Below, in pieces: positions 1 to 8,366 of a DNA stretch of 64,000 nt. The notes beneath the pieces are model-generated. The model was not told the origin of the DNA. It saw only the letters and a program-made list of their open reading frames with translations, and ran no database searches. Position numbers and translations under genes: made by a program. Numbering within the stretch: position 1 is the first letter of the stretch; every line of letters starts with the position of its first letter. Origin of the DNA: Fodinibacter sp963707895 (lineage in GTDB: Bacteria; Actinomycetota; Actinomycetes; Actinomycetales; Dermatophilaceae); contig CAVPRS010000005.1 in the NCBI GenBank assembly GCA_963707895.1, forward strand, positions 1-64,000. The letters are read 5' to 3'.

Positions 1-99
1 CGGGTCACGTCCAGCGAACGAGGTGACGGCCGCCGTGGTCCAGAACCGGGCTGAGGCGACTTCGACCGGGCCTGCTGGTCAGAGACGCTGCGACAAGCA

Positions 100-1376
100 C
101 TACAACCCGATCATGGCTGCCGCTCCCGGCATGGTCGGCACCGGCACAAGCCGCCGACGCCTTCGGGGCCATGGTCGTGGCTGGAGCCGTCGCCTCCCAA
201 GGGCACGGCGGCCACGTCCCCGTGCCGCGCCACCTGCGGTTGTGGCAGCGGGTGCGGCGAGCGTTCGGTCGCTGAACACTGAACTGACCTGCGTTTGGCA
301 ATGCACTCGCGGTCGCATCTCCGGATGGATCCGTGCAACCTTGGCTCCGGCGGAACCCGTGGCTGGCGACCTCGGCTGGTTCAGGCGTGGCTTCGATGTA
401 GGGATGGTTCGGCGGCGGGGATCCGGCCTGCCGGGCCACCCGGCATGGCCGATCGATCTCGACGGCTGGGGCGGGCGGCCCTGGACCTGATAGGCGCGGA
501 ACATCCACGGCCAGTACGTACGGTCTTGGCGGCACGCCACCGGAGTCTGGCAAGCATGCGAGTCGTGAGCGGAGTATGCGAGGAAGATCGCCAGCTTCCG
601 CGCAGCATCGGCGTCGCTGTGGTTGGCGGGTAGCCGCGTCATGGGGTAGCCCCGAAAACCCTGTAGACGGTGCGGGGCGGCGTAGCGCCGCGCAGCCTCG
701 TATGCGTAGTAGGCCGCGTTGTGGTGGTCTGGGTGGTCTCCGTCGCCGTAGGGACCGGCGTAGTCCAGCGTCCGTACGACGGTGGGATGGAACCTCGTCA
801 TCAGGCCGGTCAGAGTGGCGCGCAGCGAAGCGCTGGTGTACGTGGCGGTGCCGTCGACGGCAAGCACCGCCGGGATGGTTCCGGCGTGCAGCTTGCTGAG
901 GCACTCGTAGTGGTCAATGCCGCGCCCGCCCGGACTTCCGGTCGGCAGGCGCAGGAAGACCAGCCGGACGTCCGTCCCATCCAGCGTGCGGGTGACGGCT
1001 GCTTGGCCGGATGCGGTTCGGAGCGTCGTCGTTGTCCATGAGTTCCTGACCCGGGCCATCTCGGCCGGTCGGCGGCCATGGCGCCTTCCTCACGGCCGTG
1101 CCAGTACGACGCGCCCTGGCCGTCGTCGCCGGCCGTCAGGTACACCGTCGTCAGGCAGCGGCCCGCCGCCACGTCCGTGTACGTGGGCGGGTTCATGAAC
1201 AGGATGTCGTCGTCCTCGTGCGCCACGATGTTCATGCTCGAGTTGGCGCTCGTGCAGATGGCTGGCACCACGACGAGAGCCACCTGGTGTGCGGCATTGA
1301 CAGATGTCGCGCAGCCGCTCAGCGCAGCAGCCACTGCTGCTGCGTACAGCAGGGCCTTGGTCCAGCGAGCTCGCAC
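100..1376 (-). pseudogene. PIG-L family deacetylase lipoprotein, frameshifted
   Basis: The product would be an exported LmbE/PIG-L type zinc-dependent N-deacetylase. A GTG start at 1376 gives a lipoprotein signal ending in LSGC. The metal-binding motif AHEDDDILFMNP follows, and the second PIG-L motif DHPDHHNAAYYA lies further on in a different frame. The two halves join if one base is restored near 1062-1070, where the residues around GREEGAMAA run into MARVRNSW. After about codon 300 the sequence no longer resembles the family and runs to a stop at 100, so the C-terminus may also be decayed. The substrate is unknown. The family call is firm; whether the gene is truly dead or merely misread is open. 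Confidence 0.7.
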
Positions 1377-1550
1377 ACCACCAGAATGAACGACGCGCGG
1401 ACATCTGTCGTTGAAAGCCCGAATACCCGCCGCACTGTCCACGTGTTGCTTGAGTGCCGACACGGGGAGCCCGCGCCAACTCGGCCACCATGGCCCTGCC
1501 GTGCACATGATTCGCGGCAAATGAGTGCACGCGGCCCGTAATCTCGGGCC

Positions 1551-1934
1551 ATGCGTTTGATCATCCGCGGTCACCACCTACCCGGTTTGACGTGTGGCCC
1601 CTACCGCAACATTCACGTCGGGCTTCAGGTCAAGGGCCAGCCGGTCGATCTGGTCCCCGCTGATGCGGCTGCAGCCGAGTGGGTCGCCGAGATCCGAACC
1701 GACGATGGAGACTTCCGTGGTCCGGCCGTGCAGGGCAAGAAGGGCGAGCGGTTTGTCTACCTCACCTGGGGAACCGTTGATGGTGACTCCTTCAGCATGT
1801 TCCGTCGTGCGAAGCTCATGCTGGCGGAGCTTCCCGTCGATGCTGCTGAGGTCACCGTCGACGTTCATCTCACGGATGAGTCTGGAATGCCACGCTGCGC
1901 TCGGTTGCGCCAGCCGGCGATCCGGATCAATTAG
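1551..1934 (+). CDS. DUF5990 family protein
   Basis: This 127-residue protein of unknown function matches the DUF5990 pattern I know from actinobacteria. It has an N-terminal MRLIIRGHHLPG, then NIHVGLQ, DGDFRGPAVQGKKG, and the conserved stretch YLTWGTVDGDSFSMFRRAKL, followed by a short C-terminal segment. There is no signal peptide or membrane segment, so it is probably cytosolic. The ATG start fits the family N-terminus. It stands alone, convergent with the lipoprotein gene at 2175. The family call is from memory of the motif pattern. Confidence 0.8.
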   Translation: MRLIIRGHHLPGLTCGPYRNIHVGLQVKGQPVDLVPADAAAAEWVAEIRTDDGDFRGPAVQGKKGERFVYLTWGTVDGDSFSMFRRAKLMLAELPVDAAEVTVDVHLTDESGMPRCARLRQPAIRIN

Positions 1935-2009
1935 CTGCACGCTCCTTCGGCACGACGCACCCAACGGTAGAGATCACGCTCATCGGCACGCGGACCCCCA
2001 CAGGGTGGA

Positions 2010-2144
2010 GTGCACGACTACCTCGCGATAGAAGGCGTCCCCTTGGGCTGCGCTCACACTCCTGACGCGATTCTCGCCGATCCGGTCATCGGCAGGATCG
2101 ACTCCCGCCATCCTCGGCACGTCCGGATTGCTGATGAGTGGTGA
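2010..2144 (+). CDS. Possible small ORF, 44 residues
   Basis: A GTG-initiated frame of 44 codons lies in an otherwise empty interval between the DUF5990 gene and the lipoprotein gene. A purine-rich GGTGGA stands just before the start, closer than is usual. The predicted peptide contains VPLGCAHTPDAILADP and ends HPRHVRIADEW. It has no signal peptide or membrane segment, and I recognise no family. The codon choice is only partly GC3-rich, so this may be a gene remnant rather than a live gene. Confidence 0.25.
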   Translation: MHDYLAIEGVPLGCAHTPDAILADPVIGRIDSRHPRHVRIADEW

Positions 2145-2174
2145 GCCCATGGGTGAGAGCTACCGGCTCGGTCA

Positions 2175-2609
2175 TCAATCAGTCAGGAAGTCCTCGGGCC
2201 GGTAGTGCGGGCAGAGGGAGAGCCCGTACCCGATCAACCCTGATGCGAGGGGGTCGGGTTGGGGGCTGTACACGCCGGGCGCGTAGATCTTGACCCCCGG
2301 CTGGTAGCGCCCGGTGTGCTCAGCTGTTCCATTCAGCGCGTACTGAACGCCATCCTCGGTGGTGAACACGACCGCAAATGCTCGCTTCCTGTCTTGCCCT
2401 TCCAGCTCCACGCACGACAAAGTCCCGGACTCCACTGAGAGCGGCCACGATTTGGTCCCAGCCCCAACCCTTGAGTTGGTGAACTGAGCATGGGTGAGGT
2501 GACGACCCGGGAGTGGTGTCGGGCGGCGGTCCAGCGAAGAACCGGAGCACCCGGTGAGAATGGCTAGTACCGCTGCCAAGGCAGAGCATGGTCCGGGATG
2601 GCGCTTCAC
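2175..2609 (-). CDS. Putative lipoprotein, DUF2511-like
   Basis: From the GTG at 2609 the protein is about 144 residues. It starts VKRHPGP and has a short hydrophobic stretch ending in the lipobox LTGC, so it is a likely membrane-anchored secreted lipoprotein. A longer in-frame start at 2639 exists but puts extra polar residues before the signal. The mature part contains WPLSVESGTLSC and YALNGTAEHTG, which resembles the DUF2511 pattern (WPL..G.L.C and ALNGTA). Function is unknown. The lipoprotein call is firm; the DUF assignment is tentative. Confidence 0.65.
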   Translation of the reverse strand: MKRHPGPCSALAAVLAILTGCSGSSLDRRPTPLPGRHLTHAQFTNSRVGAGTKSWPLSVESGTLSCVELEGQDRKRAFAVVFTTEDGVQYALNGTAEHTGRYQPGVKIYAPGVYSPQPDPLASGLIGYGLSLCPHYRPEDFLTD

Positions 2610-2812
2610 GAGGCCAGCGTAAGTAGGGGAAGCAGTCACCGAGTGTCAATTGCCGAGACGCGCTCACCGGCAGGAGAGATCGCCTTGTCGCGGCATGTGA
2701 GGTAACGACGGCGAGCGATGCAGTGCGCACTGGCCCGCTCCGCCCGCTGCTTGTGTTGAGCGGCTCGATAACCGGTCGAGACAGCCGGCAGCGGGCGGCT
2801 ACGTTGGCCGGC

Positions 2813-3322
2813 ATGCAGGTGAGATTCGAGCGTACGGGGCAGCGTCGGTATGCCGTGGCCGTGCTCCGCAGCCAGCATGGTGACCTCCGCATGGACCCGG
2901 CACCCGGCTACTCCGACCTGATTCCCCATGACCTCGTGCACTGGGTGGCTGAGGAGGAGTTCGGCCTGCGGGACGGGATCTTCGGCCAGCTCGCTGCGGG
3001 CGGCAACGCGGGGACCTTCGTTCCAACCGAGGAGCTACGCACCAAGGCCTGGGCTCGCCAGGTCGAGCGGCGCAACAGGTCCACCGGAACCGAGATGGGG
3101 CGATCTGAGGCCCTCGCTGCCCAGGTCTACCCGCGCTGGCTGCGGCACAGCGGCCACCTGCCCGGGAGTCATTATGTGCGCCAAGATCCTCCCCGGACCG
3201 ACCTCAGCGACACCGACCTCGATCGAGCATTCGAGCGCCTCGACTCACTGTCCGGCAAATGGCGTGCGGTCGGCGTCGGCGGGTCGATGACGGTCGAGTG
3301 GCCCTGGCCGGAGCGCGCCTGA
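2813..3322 (+). CDS. Conserved hypothetical protein, 169 aa
   Basis: I chose the ATG at 2813 because coding character begins there (MQVRFERTG). The open frame extends further upstream without it. The protein is soluble, with recognisable blocks HDLVHWVAEEEFGLRDG near residue 42 and YPRWLRHSGHLPG in the middle, and an acidic C-terminal helix DTDLDRAFERLDSL. I have seen similar sequences in other actinobacteria but cannot name a function. It stands alone, upstream of a small membrane-protein gene on the same strand. Confidence 0.6.
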   Translation: MQVRFERTGQRRYAVAVLRSQHGDLRMDPAPGYSDLIPHDLVHWVAEEEFGLRDGIFGQLAAGGNAGTFVPTEELRTKAWARQVERRNRSTGTEMGRSEALAAQVYPRWLRHSGHLPGSHYVRQDPPRTDLSDTDLDRAFERLDSLSGKWRAVGVGGSMTVEWPWPERA

Positions 3323-3506
3323 GCAGGCGCCGCGCCACGGTAGCGGCGACCCGGTCGTGGCGGGATGGCGCAACATCGCGACCGTCCGGATCTCGGCAGT
3401 GCGGGTCGCCGTATCCGCGGCAGATCCGGTGACGACATCACGCTGAAGTGCGCGAGTTTCTCGCGCTGTCCGGTCGTCGGCGTCGGTCCTGCCCTAGTGT
3501 CGCGTC

Positions 3507-4109
3507 GTGACGCTGGGGGATGGATCCGTCAAGACGACGAGCCGTCGGTGGTCGCGCCGGACGGTGACGGTCACCGTGGTGTCAGTTGTGTCGCTCGCCG
3601 CACTGGTCCTGGGCGTCGCCATGGTGGGTGTCCGCGTCGGGCCGGCCGTCAAGCTTGGCCTGGTCGGGCACACCTACACCCTGCCGATGGACGAGGCTAT
3701 CCATCTGCAAAAGGGACGGTGGATCATCCTCGAGCGGACAGGAACCCAGCGCCGCAGCGGACCGCTCACGGTGACGGAGAACGATGACGCGGTCTTTGAG
3801 GGAGTCCGAGCGCGCGTGAGCGACCACTCAGGCAAAGAACTGGACTGGGCCTTCCCTGACCCGACGCAAACGATCAACCGCAACGGAAGCATCTACACCG
3901 GCGTGGTCAGCTTCGACGCTCCCGCCAGCGGCAGGTACAACATCGCCCTGGAGAGCTCGAGCAGCACCGCGATCCTCAGCCCGGACATCGGTAGCGCCCT
4001 CGGCGCGTCCGCACCGTGGCTGGTGGTTGCCGGGCTTGGCGCGCTCGGTTGCCTTGTCGGGATCATCATGCTTCTGACAGGCGGCTGGTCGGGCGCTCGC
4101 TCTCACTAG
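3507..4109 (+). CDS. Hypothetical membrane protein, two TM segments
   Basis: A 200-residue protein with a GTG start. A basic N-terminus (SRRWSRR) is followed by one hydrophobic segment at about residues 22-45. A roughly 110-residue extracytoplasmic domain comes next, with alternating polar and hydrophobic strands, and a second hydrophobic segment lies near residues 165-190 before a short tail. The domain between the helices looks beta-rich (SGPLTVTENDDAVFEG, GVVSFDAPASGRYNIAL), which could be an immunoglobulin- or CUB-like fold, but I cannot assign a family. Confidence 0.6.
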   Translation: MTLGDGSVKTTSRRWSRRTVTVTVVSVVSLAALVLGVAMVGVRVGPAVKLGLVGHTYTLPMDEAIHLQKGRWIILERTGTQRRSGPLTVTENDDAVFEGVRARVSDHSGKELDWAFPDPTQTINRNGSIYTGVVSFDAPASGRYNIALESSSSTAILSPDIGSALGASAPWLVVAGLGALGCLVGIIMLLTGGWSGARSH

Positions 4110-4152
4110 TCGGCCACCGGCTGACGACTAGTGGCGCGCTCAGCGCGGCAGA

Positions 4153-4600
4153 TCAGTGCGTTTCCGGACGGTGTGCGACGGCCTCAACACCAAGTCCAGC
4201 GAGGCCGAGAGCCAGCAGTAGCGCCGAGGGCAGCAGGAGTGGAGAGCGCCAAGGTTCAAAGGCGCCGTAGCCTTGGACCGCCACGGTCGTCGCTGCGGCC
4301 ATGGCAGCACCGACGGCAAACTCGACGATGCTGAGGATCAGCGACAGCAAGCCACCATCGCCATCCTGTGCACGACGCAGAGCGACGACGGCCGTGCAGG
4401 TGAATGCCCACGGCGGCCAGAGCGAGCAAGAGGCCCAATCCGACGAGTACTGAGTCCAACTCGGCGTTGGGAGCCCGACCGGCCACGATCAACACGCCGG
4501 CGAACACCAGCGCCACCCCACCAACCAGCACATGGCCAAGCCTGATCAGGCGACGTGCGCCCCGGGGTAGCCAGTCGGTTGCCATGAACCATGGAACCAT
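4153..4600 (-). pseudogene. Four-TM hypothetical membrane protein, frameshifted
   Basis: Removing one base near 4401-4410 gives a protein of about 148 residues. Two hydrophobic segments in the first half (RLGHVLVGGVALVFAGVLIV, SVLVGLGLLLALAAVGI) join two more in the second half (LLSLILSIVEFAVGAAMAAA, LLLPSALLLALGLAGLGVEA). It ends at HRPETH. Starts at 4600 or 4585 are both possible. No family is recognised. The continuous coding character across the break suggests one gene with a +1 indel rather than two genes. Confidence 0.5.
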
Positions 4601-4753
4601 TCGACAACGGGAACGAGCGTGAGCACCGGTACTCGCAGCATCATGAGCGCGGAACTTCGCAGACGGGCAAGACGGCGCCGTAGGCGGAGCAACACCGTCG
4701 GCGCCTCGCCCCGACGGCGGCTCTTCGGCACGATCGGACAGCGGCATGAGGGA

Positions 4754-4963
4754 CTAGGGCCGCTGCGCCGCTGAGTGGTCCCTAGGAGGCTGACGGAACT
4801 GTGGCGCTGCAAGTGGCCGGTGTCGTTGTAGGACAAGCAGTGACGCGGTGATGACGTGCGTCTCGATCCCCATCCGCAACATCCGCAGCCCGCCCTCGAG
4901 GTCATGCTCCCAAAGCGGCGTCTGCCACTGGGCGAACCGGTCCCCGCCGAAGACGTCGTTCAC
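4754..4963 (-). CDS. Small hypothetical ORF or remnant
   Basis: A 69-codon frame whose N-terminal part (FAQWQTPLWEHDLEGGLRML, then GIETHVITASLLV) looks protein-like, whereas its C-terminal 20 residues are low in order. It has no signal peptide or transmembrane segment and no recognised family. The start ATG at 4963 has no clear ribosome binding site. It may be the surviving end of a longer gene. Confidence 0.3.
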   Translation of the reverse strand: MNDVFGGDRFAQWQTPLWEHDLEGGLRMLRMGIETHVITASLLVLQRHRPLAAPQFRQPPRDHSAAQRP

Positions 4964-5107
4964 CAGGACTCACGACGCGCCCCCTCACTCCGCGAAAAGG
5001 AGCGTGCCACCGGTTGTCAGCGCTGACCAGAGGAAGCAAGGCTCCGGCGGCCCGGCTCCGCACGCACAATGCGGCATGACGGGGCGTGACGGTTGGCCCT
5101 CATCTGC

Positions 5108-5506
5108 TCATCGGATGAGGCAGAAGGGGTGTCCGACCGGGTCGAGGTAAACGCGGAAGCCGCCGTCCTCGGCGGGCTGGTGCTCGTGAACCCGGGCGCC
5201 TAGGGCAAGGACCAGGGGATCCGCGGCGTCGATGTCACCGACGCTGAAGTCGAGGTGGAACTGCTGCGGGTGCGCCCCGCCTGGCCAGGTCGGAGCCACC
5301 CAGTCATCGATCCGCTGGAAGGCAAGGGTGGTCCTGCCGTTGGGGTTGTCAGGGCTGACCCCACCTCCAGGTGGGGTGAGGGTGGCGAACGCGTCGTCGG
5401 CACCGTCCTCTACAGGCCAGCCCAGGAGGCGCGAGTAGAAGTGCGCCAACTGCATGGCGTCGGGGCAGTCCAAGACGACCAGGTCCAATTTGGGAGTGAG
5501 GTCCAT
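5108..5506 (-). CDS. VOC family protein (glyoxalase-like)
   Basis: A 132-residue single-module protein of the vicinal oxygen chelate fold. The start MDLTPKLDLVVLDCPD and the helix HFYSRLLGWPVE are typical of the first beta-alpha-beta unit. The second half contains FHLDFSVGDID and ends YLDPVGHPFCLIR, the usual C-terminal metal-ligand region of these small proteins. Members range from resistance proteins to dioxygenases, and the specific substrate cannot be read from the sequence. A second VOC gene lies at 6031, with an unrelated hypothetical gene between them. Confidence 0.85.
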   Translation of the reverse strand: MDLTPKLDLVVLDCPDAMQLAHFYSRLLGWPVEDGADDAFATLTPPGGGVSPDNPNGRTTLAFQRIDDWVAPTWPGGAHPQQFHLDFSVGDIDAADPLVLALGARVHEHQPAEDGGFRVYLDPVGHPFCLIR

Positions 5507-5555
5507 GGATCGAGGCTAGAAGCCAGGGACAGCGATCAGGGCTTTGACGCTCTTC

Positions 5556-5992
5556 CGCACGATCTGCGGCATGTGCGATGTCCTTGTCGGTCGATACCTA
5601 CGCGATGGTGAACGCTTTGGTGTCGCCACGTGGCCAGAGGACTTCGTACTCCTCGCCGTCGACGCGCCGTGCTGCGGCGCGAACGGCGGGGTTCCTGAAC
5701 CGTTCGCCATGGCGCGCCTGGATCTCCGCAAGCGCGGAACCTGGGTCATCGGAGGATATGAAGAAGTTGACCTCGCCCGAGCCGATGTCGTGCCCATCCA
5801 CCTCGTGGCTGTCGCCGAGAAGATCACAGAGCGAGTCCTCGAAACTGACCAGGGCGTCGAAGTCCTTGAAGGCGTCCTCGGGGAACTGGATCACCAGCTG
5901 ATGGTCGGCCACGCCGCCACCCTAGGGGTGAGATGAGCAACTCGCTGAGCATGCGCTTGTCTCCCGCGACAAGCGCACCATCTGCGGCAAGT
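5556..5992. repeat. Pair of short related intergenic elements
   Basis: Two 19-base elements differ at two positions: CGCACGATCTGCGGCATGT at 5556-5574 and CGCACCATCTGCGGCAAGT at 5974-5992. They lie on either side of the hypothetical gene at 5598. The second directly follows a perfect 10-bp inverted repeat with a 6-base loop (arms 5952-5961 and 5968-5977, TGCGCTTGTC and its complement). They may belong to a dispersed intergenic repeat family or be transcription signals of the leftward genes. Confidence 0.5.
5598..5912 (-). CDS. Conserved hypothetical protein, 104 aa
   Basis: A small soluble protein starting MADHQLVIQFPED. It has an acidic middle (FEDSLCDLLG, EVDGHDIGSGEVNFFI) and a C-terminal region rich in Arg and Ala. 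The GSGEVNFFI block next to a DDP turn suggests a compact alpha/beta domain like those seen in small immunity-type or regulatory proteins, but I cannot name a family. It lies between two VOC genes on the same strand, separated from both by elements with inverted repeats, so it is probably transcribed on its own. Confidence 0.6.
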   Translation of the reverse strand: MADHQLVIQFPEDAFKDFDALVSFEDSLCDLLGDSHEVDGHDIGSGEVNFFISSDDPGSALAEIQARHGERFRNPAVRAAARRVDGEEYEVLWPRGDTKAFTIA

Positions 5993-6030
5993 CCGGACGT
6001 CCAATGCCGCGCGCTCGGCGAGGCCGTGGG

Positions 6031-6432
6031 TCAGGTCTGCCGAGAGCTGAGCACGCAGAACTCGGTGCCCTCCGGGTCGGCCAGCACCGTCCAGGTCGCG
6101 GCATCGGGCTGACCCACGTCGATGCGTCTGGCGCCGAGTCGTTCGAGACGCTCGATCTCCGCATCGCGGTCCTGGCTGATATGGGGAGCGAGGTCGATGT
6201 GCAACCGGTTCTTGACGGACTTGCCCTCAGAGACCGGAACGAAGACCATCCCGGGGCCGACCCGTTCCCACGGTGTCTGCGCGATCAGTGTCTCGTCGGC
6301 CCACGCGGGAACGATCACGCACTCCTTGTCGGACTCGTGGAGGACTGTCCAGTCGAGTGCCCGTGCCCACCACGACGCCTGCTTCCTCACGTCCTGGCAG
6401 TCGACAACCAGCGTGTTCCACCGAAGTGCCAT
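6031..6432 (-). CDS. VOC family protein (glyoxalase-like)
   Basis: A 133-residue protein starting MALRWNTLVVDCQDV, with the helix KQASWWARALDWTV, a central VFVPVSEGKSVKNRLHIDLA and a terminal LADPEGTEFCVL. This is the pattern of glyoxalase-like domain proteins, and the HIDL and EFCVL segments carry the usual metal-ligand positions. It is not a close paralogue of the gene at 5108 apart from the fold. The reaction is unknown. Upstream lies a gene remnant that reads into its 5' end in another frame. Confidence 0.85.
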   Translation of the reverse strand: MALRWNTLVVDCQDVRKQASWWARALDWTVLHESDKECVIVPAWADETLIAQTPWERVGPGMVFVPVSEGKSVKNRLHIDLAPHISQDRDAEIERLERLGARRIDVGQPDAATWTVLADPEGTEFCVLSSRQT

Positions 6433-6742
6433 GTCCCCGTATGTCCTTTCCAGTCTTCGTGACGGGGACTCTGTCGGATCGGTCTCCCATCCCGAACGAG
6501 CGCGCGAACGTGCGTGACTTCGAAGGCAGCGCCCAACCGGGGAAGCACCTGAGGAGGCCGGTGGCGTTTGCCCACGTGCTCAGTGCGTCCCTGACATCCG
6601 TGATCTTCGAGTCCCCGCTGGCTCCGTCCACGGTTCCGCTGTTGACCTTGCCGCCGGGGCAGGGGACATCGTCGAGGATGGTGCCGTTGCCGTCGCGCAA
6701 GAACGCGGCGCCATCTTGCTGGGCTTCGAAGTAGGCGACCGA
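6433..6742 (-). pseudogene. Fragment of a coding region without a start
   Basis: Immediately after the stop codon of the gene at 6743, the same frame continues with good codon bias: VAYFEAQQDGAAF, then GNGTILDDVPCPGGKV and DVRDALSTWANATGLLRCFP. No credible start codon or ribosome binding site precedes it, and the frame does not stop until it is inside the next gene (at 6227). It looks like the C-terminal remnant of a deleted or recombined gene. Alternatively it is the end of a longer version of the 6743 protein cut by a nonsense change. No family is recognised. Confidence 0.4.
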
Positions 6743-7519
6743 TCATCCGGTTGGTGCTGGCTCGGGCTTGGTGATCGCATTCAGGGGGTGTAGAGCGGCC
6801 TCGAGGAGGCGCGATCCTTCACAGATGCGCAGGGTGACGCCTTGCGGGATTCCCCTGCTCGACATGTTGGCGAACGTCGCCTGCCAGCCGTGGCCGGCTG
6901 GGGTGGTGACCTGACCGGTCAGGTAGGGGGACTGCCCATTCGGTGGCTGCACCTCCGGACCGGTTGCGACGCCGCAGACGCGCTGCCCTTCGGGAAGAAG
7001 GACCACGGCGGTGCTCTTGACCGGCAGAACGTTCCCGAATCGGTCCACCCCACCACCGGCGGCATCCACAACCCAGAAGGCGTCCTGCGGTTGGCCGGAG
7101 CGATCAGCAGTCGTGCCCATGCCTGACGATCCGTGGGACACGGCGACCGCCAGACCGTGGCAGGTGTCGGTGTTGACCTGGACGCGCATCGTTCGATCAC
7201 CAGCTGGCGCTCCGCTGTCCAGCCAAGGGGTCCCGGTCATCTGAGCACCGGCCCCGTCTGCTTCCCAAGAGTTCGGCCCCTCATGCGGGAAAGCGCAGTC
7301 ACCTGGCGGTAAGACCGCCGGTACGGGTGGCGGCGCGACGTCGGCGCGGAGCGCGTTGGCCACGGGCATGATGAGCGCGGCGGCCCCCAGGACTGCTGCG
7401 GTGCCGTAGAGACGGCGGCGGAGCCGGCGATGCCGGCCTCGGGTCAACACGCTGTCGGCGTCGACATGCATCGGCGGTGCCGAGACCCTCTCAAAGAGCT
7501 CGCTGAGTTCAACGGACAT
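6743..7519 (-). CDS. Single-pass membrane protein downstream of SigE-type sigma factor
   Basis: A 258-residue protein that begins MSVELSELFERVSAPP. A basic stretch (RHRRLRRRLYG) comes before one transmembrane segment at about residues 38-57, followed by a roughly 200-residue external domain with three cysteines and many Gly and Pro. Its ATG lies inside the last codons of the sigma-factor gene (11-base overlap), so the two are co-translated. The position and topology fit a regulator or anti-sigma factor of that sigma factor, but no zinc anti-sigma (HxxxCxxC) motif is present. The role is therefore inferred from position only. Confidence 0.65.
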   Translation of the reverse strand: MSVELSELFERVSAPPMHVDADSVLTRGRHRRLRRRLYGTAAVLGAAALIMPVANALRADVAPPPVPAVLPPGDCAFPHEGPNSWEADGAGAQMTGTPWLDSGAPAGDRTMRVQVNTDTCHGLAVAVSHGSSGMGTTADRSGQPQDAFWVVDAAGGGVDRFGNVLPVKSTAVVLLPEGQRVCGVATGPEVQPPNGQSPYLTGQVTTPAGHGWQATFANMSSRGIPQGVTLRICEGSRLLEAALHPLNAITKPEPAPTG

Positions 7520-8003
7520 GGGAGTCCTCCTCCGGGGTGTGGAGATCGCGCAGCTTGGCCAGACCGCGTGAGGCCGAGGACTTCACGGTGCCGGTGCTGA
7601 TGTTGAGGGTCTCGGCGGTCTCGGCTTCGGAAAGCCCGATGTAGTAGCGCAGGACGACGACCTGCCGTTCTCTCAGTGGGAGTTCGCGCAACAGGCTCAC
7701 CACGTATTCGCCGTCCTCGAGGCCGACGTCCGTGCGGGGTCGCTCGGGAAGGTTCGCTGTCGCGACCTCGCGGGACCGGCGGCGCTGTTGGTCGATGTGC
7801 AGGTTGAGCAGCACTTTGCGGGTGTAGGCCACCGGTGACGCGTCGCGCAGGTGTCCCCATCTGAGATAGACCCGCTCGAGCGCGGCCTGGACGAGCTCCT
7901 CGGCCTGGACCGCGTCACCACTCAGGAACCATGCCGCCTTCAACAGGCGCGGGGACGCAGCGCGGACGAAGTCCACGAACTCCTGGTCCCGCTCGCTGCT
8001 CAA
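7509..8003 (-). CDS. SigE-family ECF RNA polymerase sigma factor
   Basis: An extracytoplasmic-function sigma factor of about 164 residues. The region 2 part includes EFVDFVRAASPRLLKAAWFL and AEELVQAALERVYLRW. Region 4 has LRELPLRERQVVVLRYYIGL followed by the helix-turn-helix SEAETAETLNISTGTVKSSA, typical of the actinobacterial SigE-type group. I prefer the TTG at 8003 because a strong AAGGGGAGG sits about five bases upstream; a GTG at 8009 is too close to that site. It is cotranscribed with the overlapping membrane-protein gene at 6743. Its target promoters are unknown. Confidence 0.88.
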   Translation of the reverse strand: MSSERDQEFVDFVRAASPRLLKAAWFLSGDAVQAEELVQAALERVYLRWGHLRDASPVAYTRKVLLNLHIDQQRRRSREVATANLPERPRTDVGLEDGEYVVSLLRELPLRERQVVVLRYYIGLSEAETAETLNISTGTVKSSASRGLAKLRDLHTPEEDSHVR

Positions 8004-8366
8004 GAACACCTCCCCTTGGGTCGCCTGCTCCCGCCGAGTACACCCCCTAAACAGGGACAGGCCCGGAAAGGTTGAGTCTCCGAGCCAATAATCCTTCGCG
8101 CCAACAAGTCGTCGAGTGAAGTTCGCGCTCATCGGCTACTTGTTCCATTGACCTCAGGACGGGCCTGGCCAAGGCTCGGGCCAGGTGCCCGGGCTCGTCG
8201 CTCTCAAGTCGGCTGCCCACGCTGAGTCGTGTGGCTCTCACATGGACTGCGCGCTGCTCGGGCACCGCCGGGCGGTGCGCAACGTCACCCTCGAGATGGA
8301 CGACGTTGCAGACTTCGCACCCGGCCCGGCGGAGGCCCACGGAGACGAGTCCCTGATGATGTGACC
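8004..8366. other. Divergent intergenic region, no clear gene
   Basis: This 363-base interval separates the leftward sigma-factor gene from the rightward DUF1990 gene, so it must hold promoters for both. Leftward frames through it have moderate coding bias over 8150-8340, for example VHLEGDVAHRPAVPEQ, but no start, ribosome binding site or recognisable domain. It may contain a gene remnant. No clear operator or terminator hairpin was seen. Confidence 0.4.
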
